Shown here piece after piece: positions 9,623 through 17,965 of a DNA stretch of 64,000 nt (position 1 is the first letter of the stretch; each line of letters begins with the position of its first letter). This DNA is from Methanoregula sp. Lineage in GTDB: Archaea > Halobacteriota > Methanomicrobia > Methanomicrobiales > Methanospirillaceae. A program made the translations under genes and the position numbers. The stretch lies in the NCBI GenBank assembly GCA_030694985.1, contig JAUYTV010000024.1, forward strand, positions 56,648 to 120,647. The letters run 5' to 3'. Below the pieces are notes generated by a model. That model saw only the letters and a program-made list of their open reading frames with translations. It ran no database searches and was not told where the DNA came from.

Positions 9623-10942
9623 ATGTCCCGCTGTCCCCGCTGCAAATCATTTCTCCCAAAAGGTGAAACTGAATGCCAGTTTTGCCTGAAACATTTTCCT
9701 GAGTCTATTGAAGAGCAGCAGGCAAAAGACAGGAAAAACCAGGATTCTTTTAAACTTAAGCCTCCTGTAGATACGGTAATTGGATATGTCGGGTTCTTTA
9801 AAAGACTTGGAGCTGCCATTCCCGATCTGACGATTGCAGCTGTTTTTGCACTCATAGTAAATTTCTTTCTTGAATCATACAAAATCCCCAACCCCTCTCT
9901 GTATGCAGTCCTAATAGCTGGCGCATTTTTTTTAATTATCTATTCACCATTGTGTCTCAGTTCATCCTATCGGGCAACGGTTGGTAAAATCGCATTTGGA
10001 ATTATTGTTGTGTACGGTAATGGAAAACAACTCACTTTTTTTCGGGCTCTGGTAAGAGAACTTGGCAAATATCTCTCTCTTATTACTCTGGGCATTGGCT
10101 TTCTCATGATCGCCTTTACAAAAAATAAACAGGGGCTCCATGATCTGTTAGCACGTACGGTAGTTGTCGATCGATCGGATGGACGGATTTATCAAAAAAC
10201 CCTATCCCCAGAGCCGGATTATGGAAGAAAGCGACTTATATTCGCCTCGCTTATCATATTTTTCTGTATTGTTGTGACTGGTATTCCGCTCATGTATTTT
10301 CAAACAACGCCGTCAAAACAAGTCTCCCCTCAGTCGTTTGCTGCATTTAGCCTGTCCACAACAGCAGATACCATCGCAGACTCAAAATATCCACAATACT
10401 CACTATCAGTCTATGATCGGGCAATTGAATTCCAACCCGACAATACAGAGATCATGTTAAAAAAACTCACTGTGCTGGCAAGTATCGGCATGGAGGACGA
10501 AGCGCGGGTTTACCTTAACCAGATTGTTGTCATGCACCCCAATGAAACAACTCCCATGATCTTTAAAGGGGATCTCGCTCTTATGGATGGAAATTATATG
10601 GAAGCGTTTGCCTGTTACGATAAGGCAATATCAAAAGATCCAAAAAATGCGAAACTCTGGATAAAAAAAGGAGATGCATACCTCCTCAAGTCGCATACGG
10701 ACATGCAACAGATCAGTAACTTGTACCGGAATCTTACCGACCCTTCAATAAAACCCGGAACTGCAGCAGCATCCGCTCCGGTAGATGCGTTTAAAGATAC
10801 ACAATCATTTCAGGAAGCAATCAAAGCGTACAATAAAGCAATTGCACTTGACCCGATGACCAGCATCGCGATCAGTGGGCGGATCATGTCCTCATACCAG
10901 GAGCAGGTAAACAGCACTGCCGGAATTTTAAGGGATATGTAA
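9623..10942 (+). CDS. Zinc-ribbon / RDD membrane / TPR protein
   Basis: 439-residue modular protein. Residues 4-21 form a C4 zinc ribbon (CPRC...CQFC). An RDD-type membrane domain follows (about 48-190), starting with the typical F-x-K-R-x-G-A-x-x-x-D pattern (FFKRLGAAIPD) and holding hydrophobic helices. Another helix is at about 207-228. The C-terminal 200 residues are TPR-like repeats (for example SVYDRAIEFQPDN, AFACYDKAISKDPKN, AIKAYNKAIALDP). RDD proteins are membrane proteins of mostly unknown transport role; the TPR tail suggests a scaffold on one face of the membrane. It is isolated and divergent from the AIM24-family gene. Domain calls are good; function is not known. Confidence 0.8.
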   Translation: MSRCPRCKSFLPKGETECQFCLKHFPESIEEQQAKDRKNQDSFKLKPPVDTVIGYVGFFKRLGAAIPDLTIAAVFALIVNFFLESYKIPNPSLYAVLIAGAFFLIIYSPLCLSSSYRATVGKIAFGIIVVYGNGKQLTFFRALVRELGKYLSLITLGIGFLMIAFTKNKQGLHDLLARTVVVDRSDGRIYQKTLSPEPDYGRKRLIFASLIIFFCIVVTGIPLMYFQTTPSKQVSPQSFAAFSLSTTADTIADSKYPQYSLSVYDRAIEFQPDNTEIMLKKLTVLASIGMEDEARVYLNQIVVMHPNETTPMIFKGDLALMDGNYMEAFACYDKAISKDPKNAKLWIKKGDAYLLKSHTDMQQISNLYRNLTDPSIKPGTAAASAPVDAFKDTQSFQEAIKAYNKAIALDPMTSIAISGRIMSSYQEQVNSTAGILRDM

Positions 10943-11109
10943 CAATCCTGACTTATCAAAGGTGTTTATACAATCTCATGAGCATCAGAGCCTGATCGTT
11001 TTTCCTCCACTGTCGGGACTTCTGGTTCGGGATGTAAAAGATTTTTTTTAAAATAACCAGAGCAAACAGGAGAGCAAAAATCTACCCAGTGAAAAAATCA
11101 TAACAATTC

Positions 11110-11117
11110 TTTATACC
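11110..11117 (+). promoter_or_regulatory. Putative TATA box for the cbi operon
   Basis: TTTATACC lies about 28 bp (centre to A of ATG) ahead of the ATG at 11141, the spacing expected for a leaderless archaeal transcript. No Shine-Dalgarno precedes that ATG. No cobalamin-riboswitch-like structure was recognised in the 190-bp upstream gap. Confidence 0.45.
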
Positions 11118-11140
11118 TTAACACAACAAAAATTGTGCCG

Positions 11141-11683
11141 ATGAACGGCACGAAACTTGCCGGTGGGCCGACACAAGACGAGATTATGGCAGTCTCCTTA
11201 TTCAAACTGGGACTGCTCAACACCGACACAGTTCTTGAGATTGGTTGCGGCACCGGCAAAGTCTCGGTTGCAATGGCAAAGACCGTAAAAAAAGTCTTCT
11301 CGCTTGACAAACGATCAGAAGCGGTCTCGCTCGCAATCAAAACTGCACGGAATGCAGGAGTACATAACATTGAATTTTTCTGCACGGACGGTATGGATTT
11401 TCTCAAAAACGATCAGGTGTTTGACTGTGCATTCCTTGGGGGCACCCAAAATCTTTCAGAGATCCTCATGGTGCTGGTTAAGAAAGTGAAGCGGACGATT
11501 GTAATCAACGCTGTCATGGTGAGTACGCTTGAATCTGCACTGACTGCCCTTAAAGAGTTAGGGCTTTTTACTGAGGTTGTTCAGGTGCAGGTCTCACGGT
11601 CGCATGAAATTTCCAAAAGTATCATGTTCAAACCAATCGATCCGGTCTATATTATTGTAGCACGGGGTGCAGCGTGCTCATAG
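11141..11683 (+). CDS. cbiT: Cobalt-precorrin-6B C15-methyltransferase (decarboxylating), CbiT
   Basis: About 180-residue SAM-dependent class I methyltransferase that methylates C15 of the corrin ring and removes the C12 acetate carboxyl in anaerobic cobalamin synthesis. The SAM-binding motif VLEIGCGTGKVS lies near residue 30 and GGPTQDEIMA near residue 8, both typical of CbiT. A GTG at 11135 would add two residues; the ATG at 11141 is preferred because it sits at the leaderless distance from a TATA-like box. It is first of eight co-directional cbi genes; its stop overlaps the start of cbiL. Archaeal CbiT is separate from CbiE, as here, unlike the fused CobL of aerobes. Confidence 0.93.
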   Translation: MNGTKLAGGPTQDEIMAVSLFKLGLLNTDTVLEIGCGTGKVSVAMAKTVKKVFSLDKRSEAVSLAIKTARNAGVHNIEFFCTDGMDFLKNDQVFDCAFLGGTQNLSEILMVLVKKVKRTIVINAVMVSTLESALTALKELGLFTEVVQVQVSRSHEISKSIMFKPIDPVYIIVARGAACS

Positions 11684-12279
11684 GACTTGGACTGGGCCCG
11701 GGAAATCCCGAGCTTTTGACCCTTAGGGCAGTCAGGCTCCTTAAGGAAGCCGATACCGTTTTTGTTCCGGGGCGAATTGCTCATGATTTGGTTGCCCCGT
11801 ATCGTGAACCGGTAGATCTTGACTTTCCTATGACCAATGATGAGATGAAGATCCGCAGGTGTCTTGTGGCAAATGCTGGAAAGATCGCACCTGTTGCAGA
11901 CAATGGTCTTGCGGTTTTTGGCATTCTTGGCGACCCGAACTTTTTCTCAACGTTCTCACGTCTCTGTGCGGTCATTGCTGAGACGCACCCGAAAATTGAG
12001 TTCCGGACTGAACCGGGCATCAGCTCTATCACCGCGTTTGCTGCTGCTGCCGGCATACCGGTCAACAGCAGTTTTTCCGTATCAGATGGGTCAACGCAGA
12101 AAGCCGGAATATTCTTAAAAGTCCGGAGACCCCGGAAGAAAGCCGCTGAACTGCGCTCTGAAGGGTATAGTGATTTTGTGTTAGTTGAACGGATGAACTT
12201 TTCCGATATGAAAATATACCGTAATGAGGATCTTCCTGCTGAGAGCGATTACATGAGCGTGATGTATGCCCGGAAATAA
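11674..12279 (+). CDS. cbiL: Cobalt-factor II C20-methyltransferase, CbiL
   Basis: 201-residue tetrapyrrole methylase acting at C20, the first ring methylation after cobalt insertion in the anaerobic pathway. The N-terminal GLGLGPGNPELLTLRA motif and the GEPGI-type loop (TEPGISSITAFAAAAG) are family hallmarks. Translation starts at a GTG inside the last codons of cbiT, a 10-bp overlap implying coupling. It is slightly shorter than enteric CbiL (about 237), as is common in archaea. Assignment to CbiL rather than another methylase of the fold rests on the VFVPGRIAHDLVAPYR segment and the operon position. Confidence 0.88.
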   Translation: MLIGLGLGPGNPELLTLRAVRLLKEADTVFVPGRIAHDLVAPYREPVDLDFPMTNDEMKIRRCLVANAGKIAPVADNGLAVFGILGDPNFFSTFSRLCAVIAETHPKIEFRTEPGISSITAFAAAAGIPVNSSFSVSDGSTQKAGIFLKVRRPRKKAAELRSEGYSDFVLVERMNFSDMKIYRNEDLPAESDYMSVMYARK

Positions 12280-13000
12280 TCCGAAGATGGTGATCTGGTT
12301 TGTCGGGGCCGGTCCTGGCGATCCCGAGCTGATAACGGTCAAAGGAAAAGCCCTGCTCGACCGGGCTGACGTTCTGCTCTTTGCGGGCTCCCTTGTTAAT
12401 CCTGCTCTTGTTGCTTCAAGCCCTGCTGCAGAAAAAGTGGACAGCTGGGGCATGCACCTCGATGATATGGTTGCTCTCATGGCAGACCGGGTGCGGAAGG
12501 GAAAAGCGGTGGTCAGACTCCACTCGGGTGACCCGGCCCTGTATGGTTCGATAGTTGAACAGATCGCAGAACTCCACAAATTAAATATCACGGTCCAGAT
12601 AGTTCCCGGCGTTTCTTCAGTCTTTGCCGCAGCTGCTGCCCTGACTACCGAGTTTACCCCCCGGGGTGTATCAGAGACATTGATCATCACCCGCCCGGCA
12701 GGAAAAACACTTGAGAAGGATTATATCGCTGAACTCTCGCAGTACCCGGCCACCATGGCGTTTTTCCTTGGCAGTGAGCACTTTTTCGATATCACGGAAA
12801 AACTGGCATGTCATAAGGATACCCCGGCAGCAGTAATCTTCCACGCATCATGGCCTGACCAGCAGGTAATCTACGGCACCGTTGCCGATATTGCACAGAA
12901 AGCACAGGCAGCCGGAATCACAAAAACGGCCCTGCTCATAGTAGGTAAAGCCGTCAGAGGTACAGAGTCCGGTTACCAGCGATCGCATCTCTACTCATGA
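12266..13000 (+). CDS. cbiF: Cobalt-precorrin-4 C11-methyltransferase, CbiF
   Basis: 244-residue tetrapyrrole methylase acting at C11. Motifs typical of CbiF/CobM: FVGAGPGDPELITVKG at the N-terminus, ADVLLFAGSLVNP, RLHSGDPALYGSI and PGVSSVFAAAAAL. The chosen ATG overlaps the 3' end of cbiL by 14 bp; a second ATG at 12287 would give a start closer to the usual CbiF N-terminus and is equally possible. It ends in an ATGA overlap with cbiG. Confidence 0.93.
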   Translation: MPGNNPKMVIWFVGAGPGDPELITVKGKALLDRADVLLFAGSLVNPALVASSPAAEKVDSWGMHLDDMVALMADRVRKGKAVVRLHSGDPALYGSIVEQIAELHKLNITVQIVPGVSSVFAAAAALTTEFTPRGVSETLIITRPAGKTLEKDYIAELSQYPATMAFFLGSEHFFDITEKLACHKDTPAAVIFHASWPDQQVIYGTVADIAQKAQAAGITKTALLIVGKAVRGTESGYQRSHLYS

Positions 13001-13869
13001 CTGACACTGTTGTTATTACGTTTCCTTATTCCCGTCTGGAAGCAGAACGCATCGCCACATTTCTTGGAGCCGATGTAGTGGAATACAACCCGGATATTTT
13101 TACTACCGTTTTTACCGGCAGGAAACGGATCATTGCCCTGATGTCGATGGGGATTGTTGTGCGGAAGATTGCATCCCTGCTGAATGATAAATGGACGGAT
13201 CCGGCCGTTGTTGTTGTGAGCCCGGATCTTCGTTATGCAATCCCCGTACTCGGAGGTCATCATGGAGCCAACGAACTCGCAAAGGAGCTTGCAGGACTCG
13301 GGATGCAACCGGTAATCACAACTGCAACGGAGTCCCGGGGCCGGGATTCTGTTGAGACCATTGCGGAGCGGACGGGTACAGAAATTCTCAACCGGGATTC
13401 AACCCGGCAGGTAAATGCCGCTCTCCTGAATGCAGATATCCCGGTTCATGCGGTGCAGGGACCCGCAATAATACTCGCCGGCCCGGATGTGTCTATACTC
13501 TTAAAAAAAGGAGAATACACTGTTGGCATCGGGTGCCGGAAAGGTGTTGAGTCTGCTGAAGTCGTTGATGCGGTACGGGCCGCTCTTGCAGAGAATGTAA
13601 TATCAGAAGCAGATGTCCTTGTCTATGCGACAACAGCACAAAAAATAAACGAGACTGGCCTTGTAAAAGCAGTTGGGGTACTTTCTGGCAATTTAATATT
13701 CCTTGACGATGATACCATAAACGCACAGGCAGGGACTGGTCCTTCGCGGGCATCAAAGATTGGTCTTCTTGGGGTTGCTGAGCCGTGCGCCCTTGCAATT
13801 TCGAAGAGAAAGACGCTTGTTATGATAAAAAAAGTTTACGGGAGAGTTACGGTTGCCATCGCACGCTGA
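12997..13869 (+). CDS. cbiG: Cobalt-precorrin-5A hydrolase, CbiG
   Basis: 290-residue enzyme that opens the delta-lactone of cobalt-precorrin-5A with loss of acetaldehyde, causing the ring contraction of the anaerobic pathway. N- and C-terminal CbiG domains are both present: VLGGHHGANELA near residue 86 and VGIGCRKGVE near residue 175, then GVAEPCAL near the end. It starts within the ATGA overlap with cbiF and overlaps cbiH by 17 bp. Length is normal for archaeal CbiG. Confidence 0.93.
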   Translation: MTDTVVITFPYSRLEAERIATFLGADVVEYNPDIFTTVFTGRKRIIALMSMGIVVRKIASLLNDKWTDPAVVVVSPDLRYAIPVLGGHHGANELAKELAGLGMQPVITTATESRGRDSVETIAERTGTEILNRDSTRQVNAALLNADIPVHAVQGPAIILAGPDVSILLKKGEYTVGIGCRKGVESAEVVDAVRAALAENVISEADVLVYATTAQKINETGLVKAVGVLSGNLIFLDDDTINAQAGTGPSRASKIGLLGVAEPCALAISKRKTLVMIKKVYGRVTVAIAR

Positions 13870-14638
13870 ATCATCGCAGGGAAGTCTTGCCATTGTGGGC
13901 TTAGGCCCGGGCAAACGGGATTATATGACGGCACGGGCTCTCAAAGCCATTGCCGGCGCAGATTACGTGCTCGGGCATCACACGTATCTCGAACCCCTGG
14001 AACCATTATTAAAAGGCAAGACCGTCATCAGCAGTTCCATGGGAAAAGAAGTGGACCGGGCACAACAGGCAATCGATCTGGCAAAAACCCATGCGGTAGC
14101 CATTGTATCCGGCGGCGATGCCGGAGTCTATGGTATGGCAAGCATTGTTCTCGAAGTGCTTGAGCATTCCAAAATTGAGATTGAGATCGAAGTAATTCCC
14201 GGAGTGACTGCAGCAAATGCCGCTGCATCAAGGGTTGGTTCTCCGCTCTCCGGTGATTTTGCCGTGATCAGTCTTTCCGATCTGCTCACCCCGCTCGAGA
14301 TCATTGAAAAAAGGCTCGATGCGATATTTTCAATCGGGATTCCGGTAGTCCTGTACAATCCAAAAAGCCGGGGCAGGCCGCACAACTTTGCTCTCGCAAT
14401 CGAACATGCACGTAAACATCTAGGGGAAGGAACGCCGATTGCGATTGTCAAAAATGCCCTGCGCGAGAATGAAGAGACGATCATCACCACGCTTAAGGAG
14501 ATCGAAGCACATGAACCTGCCATTGATATGCACACGACTGTAATTATCGGTGGCAGCGAGAGCAGGATATGGAGGATGGGAAACAATGTCAAAGGAATCA
14601 TCACACCACGCGGATACCACCGCAAGTACGTATATTGA
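13853..14638 (+). CDS. cbiH: Cobalt-precorrin-3B C17-methyltransferase, CbiH
   Basis: 261-residue tetrapyrrole methylase acting at C17. Visible: IVGLGPGKRDYMTARA near residue 14, YVLGHHTYLEPL, VSGGDAGVYGMA and EVIPGVTAANAAASRVG, then LYNPKSRGRPHN, all typical of CbiH/CobJ. The start is a TTG at 13853, supported by a GGGAG Shine-Dalgarno ending about 8 nt upstream, inside the 3' end of cbiG. Non-ATG start plus overlap suggests translational coupling. Confidence 0.93.
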   Translation: MPSHAESSQGSLAIVGLGPGKRDYMTARALKAIAGADYVLGHHTYLEPLEPLLKGKTVISSSMGKEVDRAQQAIDLAKTHAVAIVSGGDAGVYGMASIVLEVLEHSKIEIEIEVIPGVTAANAAASRVGSPLSGDFAVISLSDLLTPLEIIEKRLDAIFSIGIPVVLYNPKSRGRPHNFALAIEHARKHLGEGTPIAIVKNALRENEETIITTLKEIEAHEPAIDMHTTVIIGGSESRIWRMGNNVKGIITPRGYHRKYVY

Positions 14639-15251
14639 TCCGGGTGCCGACACAAGGGAAGGCTATGCGATCTCGCAAAAATCCCGGACGCTCGCCCGGC
14701 AGCAGGTGGGAAACACTACCGTTGAAGACCGCATCAAGCAGCGGTGCTCAATTGCTGTTGGCGATTTTTCCATGGCAGATTTACTCCGGTTTGAGCATGA
14801 TCCCATTCCTGCCGCAATCAAAGCCCTGAAAGCCGGTGCCCCTATAATTACCGATATCCGGATGGTACAGGTGGGCATCCAGAAGAAAGGACATACAAGT
14901 GAAGTGATCTGTGCGCTCGATTACGGTGCAGAGATTGTAAAGGAACGGGGTATTACCCGAAGTTCTGCCGGGTTTATTGCGTTAAAAGAGCGACTGGCCG
15001 GTTCCATTGTGGTGATCGGCAATGCACCATCTGCCCTGCTCATGCTCTGCGAATTTGTCAAAGAAGGCATCTGCCCGGCTGTGATTATCGGAACACCTGT
15101 TGGTTTTGTGAATGCAGCCGAGTCAAAAGAATTTCTCCGGACAATTGATATCCCGTCGATCTCAAACGTTGGTACCAGGGGTGGAACTCCAATTGCTGTG
15201 GCTGCAATCAATGAGTGCATCACGATCTTTATTGAAGGCGCAAAAAAATGA
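14586..15251 (+). CDS. cbiC: Cobalt-precorrin-8 methylmutase, CbiC
   Basis: 221-residue enzyme that moves the C11 methyl to C12, giving cobyrinate. Visible: YIDPGADTREGYAISQKS near the N-terminus, then the methylmutase core with TDIRMVQVGI and PVGFVNAAESKE and the GTRGG loop near the C-terminus. The ATG at 14586 is chosen because GGAGG (14571-14575) lies about 10 nt upstream; an in-frame GTG at 14550 would add 12 unlikely residues. The N-terminus overlaps cbiH by about 50 bp, and the 3' end overlaps cbiD by 4 bp. Confidence 0.92.
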   Translation: MSKESSHHADTTASTYIDPGADTREGYAISQKSRTLARQQVGNTTVEDRIKQRCSIAVGDFSMADLLRFEHDPIPAAIKALKAGAPIITDIRMVQVGIQKKGHTSEVICALDYGAEIVKERGITRSSAGFIALKERLAGSIVVIGNAPSALLMLCEFVKEGICPAVIIGTPVGFVNAAESKEFLRTIDIPSISNVGTRGGTPIAVAAINECITIFIEGAKK

Positions 15252-16255
15252 GGGATCCGGTCACCGGTTTTAAATATCCTGCCGAATGGGTGGAACGGTG
15301 TGCAGTTCCGGCACAGCTCCTGCTTGCTCAGCAGGGACTGGCGGTTCTCACCTCTTCAGGAACGGTGCTTTATCGCGGGTTTACTACGGGTACAACTGCG
15401 GCCGCCGCATGTAAGGCTTCCATCCTTTCACTTTCCGGCACAGCGATCTCCTCTGTTTCTATTCAAATTCCCTGCGGGCTTACAGTAGAAGTCAAGGTAG
15501 AGGCTCACACAGGCAGAGCCTCATGCATAAAATATGCCGGAGATTATCCCACGGATGTGACTGCCGGTGTGATTATTGTGGCAGAAGCAACCCCGTTACC
15601 GGATGGGATCCATCTTGAACCCGGTGAAGGTATTGGCCATTTTGTCCGCGACACTCCCCGTTACAAGAAAGGAGAACCGGCGATAAGCAGCACCTCTCTG
15701 GACTGCATCATGCGGTCTATTATTAAAGCAATGGACGAGAGTGGACTTTCCGGAGTTTTAGTAAAACTCTCTATTCCCAAGGGAGCAGAGATTGCCAAAA
15801 AAACCTTAAATTCCCGTGTGGGTGTGGAGGGGGGCATCTCCATTCTTGGAACAACCGGGCTTGTCGAACCGTGGGATGATCATCTTGAAGAATCGGTCTG
15901 CGGTCTGGTATCTTCAGCTAAGAACCCGGTGATCACTACCGGAAGAATTGGTCTGCGGTATGCCCGCCTGCTCTATCCGGAACATGAGGTGATCCTTGTC
16001 GGCGGAAAAATTGGCGAGGCACTGGATGCAGCAAAGGGAGCTGTGATCCTCTGTGGATTACCGGCCCTGATCCTACGCCATATCAACCCGCAGATACTTG
16101 ACGGCACAGGTTACGCAACGGTGGAAGAATTTGCCGCATCGCCTTTGTTTGAACCGGTCATGCAAAACACTCTTGCAGCGTTCAAAAAAGAGCGACCGAA
16201 GGTTCACGTAGTACTCGTGAACCGCAACGGTGCAGTAATCGGAGAAAGTTTATGA
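15248..16255 (+). CDS. cbiD: Cobalt-precorrin-5B C1-methyltransferase, CbiD
   Basis: 335-residue methyltransferase of the anaerobic pathway, methylating C1. The family motif YRGFTTGTTAAAACKAS lies near residue 43, followed by GDYPTDVTAG and GVEGGISILGTTG near residue 200. Length is close to the usual 340-370. It starts in an ATGA overlap with cbiC and ends in an ATGA overlap with cbiE, so it is in the same transcript and probably coupled. Confidence 0.93.
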   Translation: MRDPVTGFKYPAEWVERCAVPAQLLLAQQGLAVLTSSGTVLYRGFTTGTTAAAACKASILSLSGTAISSVSIQIPCGLTVEVKVEAHTGRASCIKYAGDYPTDVTAGVIIVAEATPLPDGIHLEPGEGIGHFVRDTPRYKKGEPAISSTSLDCIMRSIIKAMDESGLSGVLVKLSIPKGAEIAKKTLNSRVGVEGGISILGTTGLVEPWDDHLEESVCGLVSSAKNPVITTGRIGLRYARLLYPEHEVILVGGKIGEALDAAKGAVILCGLPALILRHINPQILDGTGYATVEEFAASPLFEPVMQNTLAAFKKERPKVHVVLVNRNGAVIGESL

Positions 16256-16836
16256 TCATTATTGGCGTAGGTTGCGGACCGGGAATGCTCACTGAACAGG
16301 CTATCCGGGCGATCGGACGGGCAAAGAAAATCTATGGTTCTGACCGGGCAATAGAGATCGCACGGGATTTTATTTCCCCGGAATGTGTGGTCAGGACGAT
16401 TGATGATTTCAAGTCACTTCACCAGTTGCCGGAGGATATTGTTGTTCTCTCGACTGGGGATCCGATGCTTGCCGGGCTCGGGTACCTTTCCGGCACGGTG
16501 ATCCCCGGCATCTCTTCGCTTCAGGTTGCGGCAGCCCGGTTGCACATCCCTCTTGCCCGAATCGCTGTTGTTGTTGCGCATGGAAAGGGGCATGAGAAGG
16601 GGATGTCAGAAACGCTTGAGGAAGTGCAGCAGGGAAAAATTGTGTATCTTCTTGCTGATCCAAAATTCGATTTCGCGGAATTGTATCGTCGCTTGCTTGC
16701 CTTAAACTGCCGTCCGCTTCGGATCGCAGTCTGTGAGAACCTTGGTTATCCGGATGAGCGCATTGAGAAAGGAGAGATTGCATCGCCTCCTGTGCCAAAA
16801 GCGGATCTCTACTCGCTGGTTGTTGGGAATTTTTGA
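16252..16836 (+). CDS. cbiE: Cobalt-precorrin-7 C5-methyltransferase, CbiE
   Basis: 194-residue tetrapyrrole methylase acting at C5, working with CbiT. Visible: IIGVGCGPGMLTEQAIRAI at the N-terminus, KKIYGSDRAIEIA, VLSTGDPMLAGLG and VIPGISSLQVAAARL. It is the last gene of the operon. No cbiJ (the reductase between CbiD and CbiE), cobaltochelatase (cbiK/cbiX) or cbiA follows, so those steps are encoded elsewhere or done by other enzymes. T-rich tracts begin right after the stop. Confidence 0.93.
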   Translation: MIIIGVGCGPGMLTEQAIRAIGRAKKIYGSDRAIEIARDFISPECVVRTIDDFKSLHQLPEDIVVLSTGDPMLAGLGYLSGTVIPGISSLQVAAARLHIPLARIAVVVAHGKGHEKGMSETLEEVQQGKIVYLLADPKFDFAELYRRLLALNCRPLRIAVCENLGYPDERIEKGEIASPPVPKADLYSLVVGNF

Positions 16837-17736
16837 AAAAAATTTTAACTCAAATTTTTTCCACTTCAATAATAATTCCGGGAACGTTTGAAAAATCTTC
16901 GAAACAAATTATTCAGACCTCCTTAATTTTAGCCATTTCTACCCATAAAAAAACTGAGTTAACTGCGATCGAAAAAAACCCTAATCCGGGCATTTTGCGG
17001 GCTTTGTTTTCTGTATCTCTCCAAAATGAACTCCGATTATGTGAAAATGACCCCCTGTTCGATCGAAAACTCCTGGATTATTTGCATGAACAGGGGGTCT
17101 TGAGTACATCAGACAACGCCAGGACCCTTGTAGTTTCCCTGCACTAAAAGATACACTATTATAAGCCCAAAGCAGGCTCTGATTGGCATTTTTCTGATCC
17201 CGTTTTCGGGTTTTAAAGAAATGGTGTCCACCGCTAAAAAAATAACGGTTTTAAAGGGTTATTTCTCCAAACAAATCGATTTAAGCGCGATTTAGCCCTG
17301 CAATTTAGAAGCGTTTTAAGGGCACCAGATTTTGGCACATATTTCAGGGTGTTTTTTAAGAGAAATGGCCTGCTAATGCCCTTGGTGGCTGTCTATCGCG
17401 ATCACGTCGGAGAATCTGGTGTTTTTTGAGGATTTTTACGGTTTTTGAGGGGTTGAGAATAATTCTTGTTTGCGGGGAGGGCGTGTACAGATTTTGCTGA
17501 AAAATATTTTCCGGATTTTTCTCGCACGCCCGGAAATTTTTTCCGTATTTTTTTTTATGAGCCGCCAAATCTTTTTTGGATTTTTTTTAAAAACTCGCAA
17601 ACGCAAAAAAAATTCACAAATATTTTTTGATTGGAACAAATCAAAAAAAAATCTGTTTTATCGGAATTTTCCTGATGGATTGCTGCGCCCAGACAACAAA
17701 GCTTTTTTCCTGTAGGATTTGATATTGAAGTGAGGA
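16837..17736 (+). other. Long A/T-tract-rich intergenic region, no gene supported
   Basis: About 900 bp with no convincing coding sequence. It is dominated by runs of T and A (for example around 16850, 17490-17600 and 17630-17650), strikingly more A/T-rich than the cbi genes. The first T-tracts probably end cbi transcription. It contains one perfect hairpin (17049-17099). Any regulatory RNA here would need expression data. Confidence 0.6.
17049..17099. repeat. Perfect 12-bp inverted repeat with 27-nt loop
   Basis: GACCCCCTGTTC (17049-17060) is mirrored exactly by GAACAGGGGGTC (17088-17099). The arm is G/C-rich inside A/T-rich non-coding DNA. It is not followed by a T-run like an intrinsic terminator, so it may be a protein-binding site, an RNA stem or a small mobile-repeat relic. 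Confidence 0.75.
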
Positions 17737-17748
17737 ATGAGTGTATCT

Positions 17749-17925
17749 ATGGATAAAGCAACCAAAATGCAGTTAAGCGTCATGTTCTTTGTGATAGGAT
17801 TAGCGATGATAATCATGCAGGATCTAAAACGACTCGACACTATCAACCTTGGGTTCTCTATGCCGTTTGCCATTATGTTCTATATCGGCCTGATCTTCAT
17901 GGTCATCGGGTATTATCTCAAATAA
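17749..17925 (+). CDS. Small two-helix membrane protein
   Basis: 58 residues from the ATG at 17749 (62 from an in-frame ATG at 17737). A GTGAGG sequence just upstream lies too close to the first ATG and about 13 nt from the second, favouring the second. Two hydrophobic helices are evident: LSVMFFVIGLAMIIMQ and MPFAIMFYIGLIFMVIGYYL, joined by a short charged loop (DLKRLD). No family is recognised. The arrangement resembles small archaeal inner-membrane proteins of unknown role. It stands alone after the long intergenic region. Confidence 0.6.
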   Translation: MDKATKMQLSVMFFVIGLAMIIMQDLKRLDTINLGFSMPFAIMFYIGLIFMVIGYYLK

Positions 17926-17965
17926 ACAGATTTTTTCCAGCCGCTCTGTGCTTAAAAGGAAAAAA

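Noticed and set aside
10943..11134. Cobalamin riboswitch before the cbi operon
   Set aside because: No B12-box-like or multi-stem pattern seen; archaea generally lack this riboswitch.
16833..17147. 104-codon frame from a TTG immediately after cbiE
   Set aside because: TTG start, no Shine-Dalgarno, low-complexity composition, spans the hairpin and has no recognisable domain; treated as non-coding.
17470..17715. 81-codon frame in the T-rich gap
   Set aside because: Made of Phe/Lys/Arg runs reflecting T and A tracts; no start signal or homology.
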